Below the pieces are notes generated by a model. The model worked only from the letters and a program-made list of their open reading frames with translations, made no database searches and was not told the origin of the DNA. Shown in pieces: positions 33,031 through 40,709 of a stretch of 64,000 bases of DNA. Made by a program: the position numbers and the translations under genes. The DNA lies in contig NZ_LYPC01000023.1 of NCBI RefSeq assembly GCF_001700435.1, forward strand, positions 32,615-96,614, in the 5' to 3' direction. The DNA is from Paenibacillus pectinilyticus. Its GTDB lineage: Bacteria > Bacillota > Bacilli > Paenibacillales > NBRC-103111. How positions within the stretch are numbered: position 1 is the first letter of the stretch; every line of letters begins with the position of its first letter.

Positions 33031-34260
33031 GTGCAGCAAGAACAACAGCCAACTCCACTATGGACGAGACCGTTCATTGCGTTGACAACTTGTTTTTTTC
33101 TATTATTCCTCAGTTTGCAAATGCTTCTTTCATCCTTTCCAGCCTATGTGAAGGATGAATTTCACGCTGGCAACATCCAAACCAGCTTGGTGACGGCTGT
33201 ATTCGCGTTGGCGGCCATCGTATCCCGTTTCGCGACGGCATCGCTCATGCAGCGTGTATCGCGAATGAAGCTGCTGCTGGCAGGCCTTATCATCGCTGCG
33301 GCAACGACGGCGCTGTACGCGGCCGCGGGCTCTTTCGCCACGTTATTGTCGCTGCGTATTGGCTACGGCATCGGCTTCGGGATGGCGAGCACAATTTTGC
33401 CGACGCTGGTATCCCGTATCATTCCATTGCGCCGTATGGGCGAGGGCATTGGTTATTTCGGGTTGTCTACGAGTTTGGCCATGTCGATCGGTCCATCCAT
33501 CGGGCTGAATGTGATGAAACAAGCCGGTTTCATGCCATTGACAATGATCGGTTTGATAACATCCGTGGCTATTTTTCCAATCTTGTGGCTTTCGCGTTCG
33601 AAGCGGGATCAAGCCCTTATAGAGCCGGCAAAGCCTGCTCAGCAAGCCAATTTATCCAACACTGCAGCCAAACCAGGCTTTAACCGAAAACTGTTGTTCC
33701 CCGTGCTGCTGAATGTTTTTCTCTCTATCACGTACAGCGGTCTGCTTAGTTTTCTTGCGTTGTTCGGCGACTATGTACATATTGAACAAGTGGGCTTATT
33801 CTTCTTGTTCAACGCCGTGACGATTATTCTCGTTCGTCCGTTCTCCGGTCGCATCTTTGATCGTTTCGGACATGCGTCAGTGCTCATTCCTGCTGGATTG
33901 TTTGTCACGGCCAGCATGGCGGTGCTGTCGAATACACATACGATGCCGATGCTCATCGTGTCGGCGCTACTTTATGGTATAGGATTCGGCGCCATTCAGC
34001 CTACCATTCAGGCCTGGATGCTGCGTTCCTCGCGGCCAGAGCAGTATGGCATGGCGAACAGCATGTTTTACAATTCAACGGATTTCGGCGTTGCGATAGG
34101 TTCGATTCTGCTCGGTATCATTTCATCGGCAACGAACTACTCGGTGATGTACAGATACTCGGCGGGTGTTATGGCTGTATTCGTCGTCCTAGGGGCGCTG
34201 CAGTATGTCATGACGACTAGACGTGTCAAAATAAGCAATGGCGATATGGTCGGTTCTTGA
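33031..34260 (+). CDS. MFS transporter (efflux type, ~12 TM)
   Basis: A 409-residue major facilitator protein with about twelve TM helices. The A-like motif region is FATASLMQRVSRMKLLL after TM2, and GRIFDRFGHASVLIPAG is the equivalent loop in the second half. The start is GTG 33031: GGAGATG lies 11 nt upstream, and upstream in-frame sequence overlaps the MarR gene in another frame. It presumably exports the compound sensed by the MarR regulator, whose gene ends 38 bp upstream. Confidence 0.85.
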   Translation: MQQEQQPTPLWTRPFIALTTCFFLLFLSLQMLLSSFPAYVKDEFHAGNIQTSLVTAVFALAAIVSRFATASLMQRVSRMKLLLAGLIIAAATTALYAAAGSFATLLSLRIGYGIGFGMASTILPTLVSRIIPLRRMGEGIGYFGLSTSLAMSIGPSIGLNVMKQAGFMPLTMIGLITSVAIFPILWLSRSKRDQALIEPAKPAQQANLSNTAAKPGFNRKLLFPVLLNVFLSITYSGLLSFLALFGDYVHIEQVGLFFLFNAVTIILVRPFSGRIFDRFGHASVLIPAGLFVTASMAVLSNTHTMPMLIVSALLYGIGFGAIQPTIQAWMLRSSRPEQYGMANSMFYNSTDFGVAIGSILLGIISSATNYSVMYRYSAGVMAVFVVLGALQYVMTTRRVKISNGDMVGS

Positions 34261-34300
34261 ACGGCTATACGGCAAGTAAATAAATAGGCAGCCAACAAGA

Positions 34301-34336
34301 AAGGCAGCTGATCCCTTGTGGATCGGCTGCCTTTTT
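34301..34336 (+). terminator. Intrinsic terminator of the MarR-MFS unit
   Basis: GGCAGCTGATCC and GGATCGGCTGCC form a 12-bp stem with one T-G mismatch and loop CTTGT, followed by TTTTT. Confidence 0.92.
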
Positions 34337-34447
34337 GCAAAGTAGATAAAACATAGAGATAATAAACGAGGACATATGTCCTATCAGGCTCCCCTTACTC
34401 CTCGTTATATTAGAATAAGGATTGAAGATGAGGAGGCATACAGGAAG

Positions 34448-34873
34448 ATGAAAGGTGTCATATATGCTATTTTAGGCGGTGTTTTCCTTACTTTACAGGG
34501 GACAGCGAACGCGTTCATCGGTGAGAAGATCGGAACATGGCAGGCAGCTGCACTTACGCAGGGGACTGGGTTTGTAGCCGCATTGCTGCTCGTCTGGATG
34601 GTCGGTGATAAATCGTGGAAAAACGTTAAGAAAGTGAAGCCAGCATATCTGCTCGGAGGAGCTTTTGCTGCTTTTATCCTATTTAGCAACATAACAGCGT
34701 TTCACCGCAATGGCGCGGCACTAACGGTGTCGGCGGTGCTGATTGCTCAAATCCTAGTAACCTTAATCTTGGAAAAAAGAGGCTTCTTCGCCTCGGTTTC
34801 GCCTCGATTGCGAACATCGCAATGGGTCGGTGTCGGGTTAATGGTTATCGGTATTTTATGTTTGACTTTATAA
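34448..34873 (+). CDS. YdcZ-type (DUF606) DMT half-transporter, first copy
   Basis: A 141-residue protein with about five hydrophobic helices. It begins KGVIYAILGGVFLTLQGTANAFIGEKIGTWQAA, the YdcZ/DUF606 pattern, and ends GVGLMVIGILCL. The start is ATG 34448 with GAGGAGG 11 nt upstream. A second YdcZ protein is encoded 0.75 kb downstream, beyond a Crp-type regulator, so the pair may form a heterodimeric small-molecule exporter. Confidence 0.82.
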   Translation: MKGVIYAILGGVFLTLQGTANAFIGEKIGTWQAAALTQGTGFVAALLLVWMVGDKSWKNVKKVKPAYLLGGAFAAFILFSNITAFHRNGAALTVSAVLIAQILVTLILEKRGFFASVSPRLRTSQWVGVGLMVIGILCLTL

Positions 34874-34907
34874 AAATGAGTGTGCCAAGTAAGGTGGGAT
34901 GACAGCA

Positions 34908-35621
34908 ATGAAAGAAATCATGGATACGAAACGGATCAATCAGTATCTCAGTCAATTTGGTCTGGATGATGTGATACCGAAGGAGTTGCGAAAACATCTG
35001 GCCCTATACCGTTTTGAACCGGATGAAGCCTTATGTCTGCAAGGTGAAGTTCCCCAATATATTCATTTTATCGTGCAAGGCAAGGTCAAAGTGTATACCA
35101 CCTCATCGGAAGGTAGAACACTGCTAATTAATTTTACAATCCCATTAGGGGTAATTGGTGAAATTGAATGTTTGAGTGAGAAGGTGAATCTCAACACAGT
35201 AACAGCTGTATTTCCTGTAGAGACGATAGGTGTTCATAAACGTTGGTTAACCCAATATGAAGACGAGACTTCATTTCTGCGATTTTTACTTAACTTAGTT
35301 TCTCATAAATTTTACCAAAAATCGAAATCGCTTAGTTCTATTCTTCTGTATCCAGTTGAAGTTAGGCTCGCCAGTTATCTACTGTCAGTCTCTGCGGAGG
35401 ATGAGAAGGGGGCAGAGCTTTCCAGTTTAAATATGACGAGTTTAAAAGATACAGCAAACCTGATCGGAACAAGTTACCGACATTTGAACCGGGTTCTTCA
35501 GGGATTTTGTTCCACAGGGCTCGTTGAGCGGAGTAAGGGTAAGCTCGTTGTGATCGACCGGGAGGGGCTAACCGAAGTGGCAGGCTGGAATATTTATGAG
35601 AATGGGGAGAGCAAATCATGA
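34908..35621 (+). CDS. Crp/Fnr-family transcriptional regulator
   Basis: A 237-residue protein with an N-terminal cNMP-binding beta-roll (about 20-130; GEVPQYIHFIVQGKVKVYTTSSEGR) and a C-terminal winged helix (about 160-225; LKDTANLIGTSYRHLNRVLQGF recognition helix). It has no four-Cys cluster, so it is not an Fnr-type iron-sulfur sensor; it resembles the YeiL subgroup. AAGGTGGG lies about 10 nt before ATG 34908, although an ATG at 34899 is also in frame. It overlaps the next YdcZ gene by 4 bp (ATGA), so it probably controls this transporter pair. Confidence 0.85.
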   Translation: MKEIMDTKRINQYLSQFGLDDVIPKELRKHLALYRFEPDEALCLQGEVPQYIHFIVQGKVKVYTTSSEGRTLLINFTIPLGVIGEIECLSEKVNLNTVTAVFPVETIGVHKRWLTQYEDETSFLRFLLNLVSHKFYQKSKSLSSILLYPVEVRLASYLLSVSAEDEKGAELSSLNMTSLKDTANLIGTSYRHLNRVLQGFCSTGLVERSKGKLVVIDREGLTEVAGWNIYENGESKS

Positions 35622-36103
35622 TCGTAGGGGTATTGATGGCCATAATGGCAGGCGCCTTCATAAGCATTCAAACGATGTTCAATAGTAAAGTGAATGAAGC
35701 TGTGAGCTCACATTCCACGACGGCTCTTGTGCTGGGGATGGGTTTCTTAGCATCCATTAGTATGGGATTCCTCTTCGATGGAACGGGACTCTTCTCTGTG
35801 AAATCTATGCAGCCATGGTTCTGGTTTAGCGGTTTGCTAGGGATTGGTGTTGTGACGTGTGTTGTAAATGGTGTGAAAATGCTGGGACCAAGCTACGCGA
35901 TTTCGATTGTAATGGTATCCCAATTGCTATGTGCCGTATGGTGGGATTCCGTGGGCTGGTTCGGGTTGGAGACTGTCCCTTTTACCATTCAAAAAGCAGT
36001 AGGAGTAACGGTATTAATCTGTGGCCTGTTATTATATAAAGCAAAGCCCAGAAATGCTAAAAATAACATACAACATAATGAATCACTACAAGGAGATTTT
36101 TGA
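35618..36103 (+). CDS. YdcZ-type (DUF606) DMT half-transporter, second copy
   Basis: A 161-residue membrane protein with about five helices. It starts IVGVLMAIMAGAFISIQTMFNSKVNEAV and carries GPSYAISIVMVSQLLCAVWWDSVGWFG, both typical of DUF606. It overlaps the Crp-type gene by 4 bp and ends with a soluble, Asn/Lys-rich tail. The HD-domain gene starts immediately after its stop. It probably works with the first YdcZ copy; the substrate is unknown. Confidence 0.83.
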   Translation: MIVGVLMAIMAGAFISIQTMFNSKVNEAVSSHSTTALVLGMGFLASISMGFLFDGTGLFSVKSMQPWFWFSGLLGIGVVTCVVNGVKMLGPSYAISIVMVSQLLCAVWWDSVGWFGLETVPFTIQKAVGVTVLICGLLLYKAKPRNAKNNIQHNESLQGDF

Positions 36104-36104
36104 G

Positions 36105-36698
36105 ATGACCATAGATCGTATTAGACAACAAATTCAGTTTATTCGTGAGATTGATGAATTGAAGCATGTGCTCCGGCAATCTTACCTAATGAATGGCTCT
36201 CGGCGCGAAAATGATGCAGAGCATACCTGGCATATTGCTGTCATGGGGATTTTGCTCCTAGAACATGCAGTAGAGCGCAATTTGGATGTGAAAAAAATCG
36301 TACACATGCTCCTCATTCATGATCTAGTTGAGATTGATGCAGGTGATACATTTGCCTACGACGTCAAAGGCAATGAGGATAAATGGGAGCGGGAATTAGC
36401 GGCCGCTAAGCGCATTTATGGGATTCTTCCAGCGGATCAGCAAAAAGAATGGATGGATTTATGGCTTGAATTTGAAGAAGGCCATACGGCTGAAGCCAAA
36501 TATGCTGCAGCAATCGACCGTCTTCACCCGGTGCTTCATAATTTTTATACCGAAGGAAAAGCATGGAAAGCCAATCAGGTCGCGGTTGCTTCCGTTCAGA
36601 AAAGGGTAGCCATCATTGCGGAAGCTGCTCCTATATTAGGTGAATATGTAGCTGCTTTGCTGGAAGAGGCGGTTGAAAAGGGTTATCTTTTGCCATAG
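36105..36698 (+). CDS. HD-domain phosphohydrolase (YfbR/HDDC2-like 5'-deoxynucleotidase)
   Basis: A 197-residue HD-superfamily protein. The metal-binding residues are visible as NDAEHTWHIA (His), LLIHDLVEIDAGD (HD pair) and AAAIDRLHPVLHN (Asp). The size and the EHTWH motif match the YfbR/HDDC2 group, which removes phosphate from deoxynucleoside monophosphates. AAGGAG lies 9 nt before ATG 36105, overlapping the end of the upstream YdcZ gene, so it is cotranscribed with the Crp/YdcZ genes. Confidence 0.85.
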   Translation: MTIDRIRQQIQFIREIDELKHVLRQSYLMNGSRRENDAEHTWHIAVMGILLLEHAVERNLDVKKIVHMLLIHDLVEIDAGDTFAYDVKGNEDKWERELAAAKRIYGILPADQQKEWMDLWLEFEEGHTAEAKYAAAIDRLHPVLHNFYTEGKAWKANQVAVASVQKRVAIIAEAAPILGEYVAALLEEAVEKGYLLP

Positions 36699-36849
36699 CG
36701 TTAAGGTATTGGATAACGTTCGATGTTATTGAAATGTGAGTGAATCATCAGTGAAAAGTGATTATATTCATGCTCAGTTTGAGTTACGATAAATAGTGGT
36801 ATTCTGCACGATCGGTGGCAGTTTGCCCTAATAAAACGGAGGTATCAGA

Positions 36850-37551
36850 ATGGAAGAAGATTTTGCATGCCTGTACATCATTCGCGGAGAACCTTACCAA
36901 CCGGGCACTTGCATCAATCTGGGCGAGTTTGAAACGCTTGTCGGGCGGGTGTCCAATCAGCTGACGCCAGATTTGGCCTTTACGAACGCTTTTATTTCTC
37001 GGCAGCATTTCGTCATCCGTAAGGAGCAGGACAAGGCAGTGCTGTACGATCTGGGGAGCCGTCACGGAACGGAAATCAACGGCGTACGATTAACACCCCA
37101 CACCCCATACCCACTAAACAATTTTGATATTATTAGGCTTGCAAAAGGCATGACTGTCCTCCACTTTTCTTATATGTTTGCCGATCAAACGCTTGAAATC
37201 GAACCGCTCAGCATCACTAGGCAGCTAGAAGTGCCCGAATTGCCTCTGACAATACATTGGGAGAAAAGGGAATGTGTAGTCGAAGGGAAGCGGATCCCGA
37301 TGTCAGAAAAAGAATATTTGCTGATTCGTGTGCTTCATGAGAAAGCGAACCAGCTTGTTACGATTGAGGAAATCAAATCTAACGTATGGCCGGAACGGTC
37401 GCCGGGCGTGGAAGGCGTCTCGGATGTGTCGTTTGATGAATTAAATGCCCTGATTTATCGGGTGCGCAAAAAATACGGCAAAGAAACCTTTCTCATTAGC
37501 GCAGTACGGGGCAGCGGCTACGTGCTCGAGTCGGAACTGATATCGTCATAA
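36850..37551 (+). CDS. FHA domain fused to an OmpR-type winged helix
   Basis: A 233-residue protein. An N-terminal FHA domain (about 20-100) has the signature ETLVGR, FISRQHFVIR (Ser/His phosphothreonine-binding core) and DLGSRHGTEINGVRL. A C-terminal Trans_reg_C winged helix (about 135-228) has MSEKEYLLIRVLHEK, VSFDELNALIYRVRKKYG and VRGSGYVLE. It has no receiver domain. It probably reads a phosphothreonine-modified partner of a Ser/Thr kinase and binds DNA. It lies 19 bp upstream of a MurA paralogue, a likely target. CGGAGG precedes the ATG. Confidence 0.85.
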   Translation: MEEDFACLYIIRGEPYQPGTCINLGEFETLVGRVSNQLTPDLAFTNAFISRQHFVIRKEQDKAVLYDLGSRHGTEINGVRLTPHTPYPLNNFDIIRLAKGMTVLHFSYMFADQTLEIEPLSITRQLEVPELPLTIHWEKRECVVEGKRIPMSEKEYLLIRVLHEKANQLVTIEEIKSNVWPERSPGVEGVSDVSFDELNALIYRVRKKYGKETFLISAVRGSGYVLESELISS

Positions 37552-37570
37552 CGAAAGTGGGAATAACCTA

Positions 37571-38863
37571 ATGAAATATATTCAGGCGGAGTATTCAGGA
37601 CCGCTCAACGGAAAAGTACATATACCTGGAGCCAAGAATAGTTCTCTTGCTCTGTTAGTTGCCGCTAGTCTGGCGGACGATCTCGTAACGTTGGAAGGCA
37701 TTCCGCGGATAGATGATGTTAACATCATTGCGGGTATAAGCCGTGATATCGGGATGGAGCTGAAACAAGAAGGTGGACAAGTCGTCATCGACCCACGCAG
37801 GATTCACAGCGCAGTAATTGACCCTGGCAAGGCTTCGAGCTACCGGGCCTCTTATTATTTTGCAGGTGCTCTTCTGTCCAAATTTGGCCGAGTCACGATC
37901 GGATTCCCAGGTGGAGACGATTTCGTTTCAAGACCGATCGATCAGCATATCAAGGTGTTTCAAGCCTTAGGAGCTCAGGTTCACATCTTTAGCGACTATT
38001 ATGTCGTCGAGGCAGCCGAGCTGAAGGGAGCAGATATTTATTTCGACACCATTACCTCCGGTGCGACGATTAATGCGATGCTGGCGGCTGTGCGGGCAAA
38101 AGGGCGGACACAACTGTTCAACGCGGCTGTGGACCCGGAAGTGGTTGATACGGCAGTCTTCTTGAATCGGCTTGGCGCGAGGATTTATGGAGCGGGAACT
38201 GACCGTATTCGCATTGAAGGCGTCTCTTATTTAAATGGGGGAACGCACAGCGTGATTCCGGACAGGTTGATCGCAGGAGCATTTCTAATGGCTGCGGGGA
38301 TCAACGGGGGGCAAGTTACGGTCCAAGATGTCATACCTGAGCATCTGGGTGCCTGCCTTGCCAAGCTTGAAGAGATTGGGGTTCAGGTGGAGTGCGGAGA
38401 GAGCCACATTACGGCTTATGGAACGGGTTCGCTTAAAGCAACGCGGATTCGTACAGGCATGTATCCGGGCTTTGCCACCGATTTACAACAACCGATGACA
38501 GCACTTCTGTTGCAGGCCAAAGGGAAAAGCATCATTACCGACCGCGTCTATCCGAAGCGATTCGCACATGTGCCTCAGCTGCGACGGCTTGGTGCAGAGA
38601 TTGAGCTGCGGCAGGAAAGCGCATTTATTCGCGGTGGAATGCCGCTGCAGGGCGGTTGGGTGCATGCTTCAGATGTGCGTGCCGGCACCTGCCTGCTGCT
38701 AGCTGGGTTAGCAGCAGAGGGTAGGACGAGTATCACAGGTGTTGAGCACATTGAGCGAGGATATGAGGATGTCATCGGCAGCTTTCAATCCATTGGAGCG
38801 AGGATCACAATGTGCGAGATGGATGCGCAGGAATTGCCTGGCCAGATCCAACTGAAAGGGTAA
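37571..38863 (+). CDS. murA: UDP-GlcNAc enolpyruvyl transferase (MurA paralogue) with Cys-to-Asp active site
   Basis: A 430-residue EPSP-synthase-fold enzyme. MurA transfers enolpyruvate to UDP-GlcNAc, the first committed step of peptidoglycan synthesis. Conserved residues are Lys22-Asn23 (GAKNS), Arg121 (SRPIDQH), Asp304 (ATDLQQP) and Arg330 (PKRFAHVPQL). The mobile-loop Cys115 of E. coli, the fosfomycin target, is Asp116 here (GFPGGDDF). Cys-to-Asp enzymes, as in mycobacteria, remain active and resist fosfomycin. It probably forms a unit with the FHA-winged-helix gene 19 bp upstream. Bacillales usually carry two MurA copies, and this may be the secondary one. A terminator follows. Confidence 0.9.
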   Translation: MKYIQAEYSGPLNGKVHIPGAKNSSLALLVAASLADDLVTLEGIPRIDDVNIIAGISRDIGMELKQEGGQVVIDPRRIHSAVIDPGKASSYRASYYFAGALLSKFGRVTIGFPGGDDFVSRPIDQHIKVFQALGAQVHIFSDYYVVEAAELKGADIYFDTITSGATINAMLAAVRAKGRTQLFNAAVDPEVVDTAVFLNRLGARIYGAGTDRIRIEGVSYLNGGTHSVIPDRLIAGAFLMAAGINGGQVTVQDVIPEHLGACLAKLEEIGVQVECGESHITAYGTGSLKATRIRTGMYPGFATDLQQPMTALLLQAKGKSIITDRVYPKRFAHVPQLRRLGAEIELRQESAFIRGGMPLQGGWVHASDVRAGTCLLLAGLAAEGRTSITGVEHIERGYEDVIGSFQSIGARITMCEMDAQELPGQIQLKG

Positions 38864-38868
38864 AAGAT

Positions 38869-38903
38869 AGAGCACAATTCCGTTGAGGAGGTGTGCTCTT
38901 TTT
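38869..38903 (+). terminator. Intrinsic terminator after murA
   Basis: AGAGCACA (38869-38876) pairs perfectly with TGTGCTCT (38892-38899), followed by T-run. Confidence 0.85.
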
Positions 38904-38986
38904 ATGCTGCTAATGTTTCAATAATTTGGTATTTTATGTATGATAAGGGTGTGTAAAGAGATCAAATGATCGGAGTGCTGCAATTG

Positions 38987-39871
38987 TTGAAGAAAAAGGG
39001 TCTTCTTTTATGCATATCCATGGCAATTATACTTGTTTCCTGTCAAGGAAATCCTGATCAAGGATCGGAGGGCGGCGATTCTCTTGTGTCTGCTGTAAAA
39101 CCGTTGAAAGCCGATCTGATTCAACCTAAAGGGACAAATGTGGCAGAACGCATTGCTGTGCCCAAAGGATTCGAACGGATACCTGTTGAGAATGGATCGT
39201 ATGAAGCATATTTACGTCAGATTCCGCTTAAGCCTCATGGCTCCAAGGTTCATTTATTTAACGGTGAGTTAAAGGCAAAAGAGGTTTACGAAGCGGTATT
39301 GGATGTGGATGTGGGGGAACGGGATCTCCAGCAATGTGCCGATTCGGTGATGAGACTGCGCGCGGAATATTTATACGGTAAGGGATGGTACGACAAGATT
39401 CATTTTAACTTTACCAATGGGTTCAAAGCTGATTACGCTACATGGGCGAAAGGAAATCGGATTGAGGTTACAGGAAATAAGGTTTCCTGGGTGAAACGCG
39501 GAGCCAGCTCCAATAGCTATGAGGGCTTTCGCAGTTATCTGAACATGGTGTTCGCTTATGCGGGCACTTTATCCTTGGCAAAAGAAATGGAGCATATAAC
39601 GCTATCGGAAATGCGACCGGGTGATATTTTCCTCGAAGGGGGATCACCAGGACATGCGATTGTAGTCATGGATATGGCTTATAATCCGAAAAATGGCGAG
39701 AAGCTCTTTCTCCTGGCTCAGGGATATACGCCTGCACAAGAGATGCACATTCTGGAGAACCCTGCGAATGGTAAGGGAAACCCCTGGTACAATATCTCCT
39801 TTGGTGATAAATTGCAAACACCGGAGTGGAAATTTACGAACGAGCAGTTGTTTCGATTCTATACGCTGTAG
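38987..39871 (+). CDS. DUF4846 lipoprotein
   Basis: A 294-residue lipoprotein with lipobox ILVSC after a short signal helix. The mature part matches DUF4846: FERIPVENGSYEAYLRQIPLKPHGSKVHLFNGELK, then QQCADSVMRLRAEYLY, GNKVSWVKRG and MRPGDIFLEGGSPGHAIVVMDM, the last resembling an NlpC/P60-like His-containing segment. The function of the family is unknown. The start is uncertain: TTG 38987 lies 9 nt from GGAGTG and gives a clean signal peptide; the in-frame ATG at 38966 has a poorer ribosome site. A spore-cortex-hydrolase-type gene follows. Confidence 0.78.
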   Translation: MKKKGLLLCISMAIILVSCQGNPDQGSEGGDSLVSAVKPLKADLIQPKGTNVAERIAVPKGFERIPVENGSYEAYLRQIPLKPHGSKVHLFNGELKAKEVYEAVLDVDVGERDLQQCADSVMRLRAEYLYGKGWYDKIHFNFTNGFKADYATWAKGNRIEVTGNKVSWVKRGASSNSYEGFRSYLNMVFAYAGTLSLAKEMEHITLSEMRPGDIFLEGGSPGHAIVVMDMAYNPKNGEKLFLLAQGYTPAQEMHILENPANGKGNPWYNISFGDKLQTPEWKFTNEQLFRFYTL

Positions 39872-39941
39872 CATTTTGCTAAAGTAACACATCCGCTTCA
39901 CCTACAATATGATGGGTATAGAAATCTAAAGAGGTGAGCCA

Positions 39942-40385
39942 ATGGCAGTCGTAAAAGCCAGGAAACAGGATGTTGATATGTTGGCAAGGTTGCTTCGAGC
40001 TGAAGCAGAGACCGAAGGCGAAAAAGGCATGCTCCTTGTCGGAAATGTTGGTATTAACCGAATAAGAGCGAATTGCTCCGATTTTAAAGGAATCCGGACA
40101 ATTCCCCAGATGATCAACCAGCCGCATGCGTTCGAAGCATTGCAACATGGTCTGTACTATCAAAACGCAAGAGAGAGAGAACGCCGTCTGGCCCAACGGG
40201 CTGTGAATGGAGAGCGGGATTGGCCAGGCAGATTCTCCTTATGGTACTTCCGTCCAGGAACATTCGATAATCCCGGACCATGTCCGCCAACTTGGTATAA
40301 TCAGCCACTTGCAGGAAGATGGAAGAAGCACTGTTTTTATGAACCGACCGCGAAAGAATGTGAAAGTGTATATGGTACTTTTTAG
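39942..40385 (+). CDS. SleB/CwlJ-type cell wall hydrolase
   Basis: A 147-residue Hydrolase_2 domain protein. LARLLRAEAETEGEKGMLLVGNVGINRI carries the conserved catalytic Glu region, followed by TIPQMINQPHAFEAL and the C-terminal GRWKKHCFYEP. It has no signal peptide, as in CwlJ, the coat-located cortex-lytic enzyme used in germination. AAGAGGTGA lies about 8 nt before the ATG. It is the clearest sporulation gene in this window. Confidence 0.87.
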   Translation: MAVVKARKQDVDMLARLLRAEAETEGEKGMLLVGNVGINRIRANCSDFKGIRTIPQMINQPHAFEALQHGLYYQNARERERRLAQRAVNGERDWPGRFSLWYFRPGTFDNPGPCPPTWYNQPLAGRWKKHCFYEPTAKECESVYGTF

Positions 40386-40709
40386 TTTAACTAACGTAAA
40401 GATTTCAGGATCTCTTAACTAGATTAGTCACAGCCATGTGTCGGTTTATTAGAACTTTATCTGATTCAGTGCCGCGTATATCGCGGCTTTTTTTGGTTTA
40501 GTGGAACGAAGAGTGAACTACGCAGAACGAAATATGAAAGCGGAAAAGGGATGATGATTCATGTATCTAGTAGATTAGGTGAACCTTATCACTATCAAAA
40601 TAGTGGTACCTCGGATCATTATTTTACTAGCGTGAACTGACGATTTGATTATATATGTGGTAAAATCTTGAAGAAAAGAAAACTACAAAATGATAGAGGT
40701 GTTATGTTG
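40386..40709. other. 324-bp intergenic region with one terminator
   Basis: It holds the hairpin listed at 40471-40494. A 29-codon reading frame (40551-40640, ATG-ATG start, TGA stop) has AAAAGGG directly before it, so the ribosome site is badly spaced and I do not call it a gene. Nothing else is clear. Confidence 0.5.
40471..40494 (+). terminator. Intrinsic terminator
   Basis: GCCGCG-TATAT-CGCGGC followed by TTTTTTT: a compact perfect stem. Confidence 0.92.

Noticed and set aside
40551..40640. 29-codon ORF as a small protein gene
   Set aside because: The ribosome site directly abuts the ATG and the peptide has no recognisable features.
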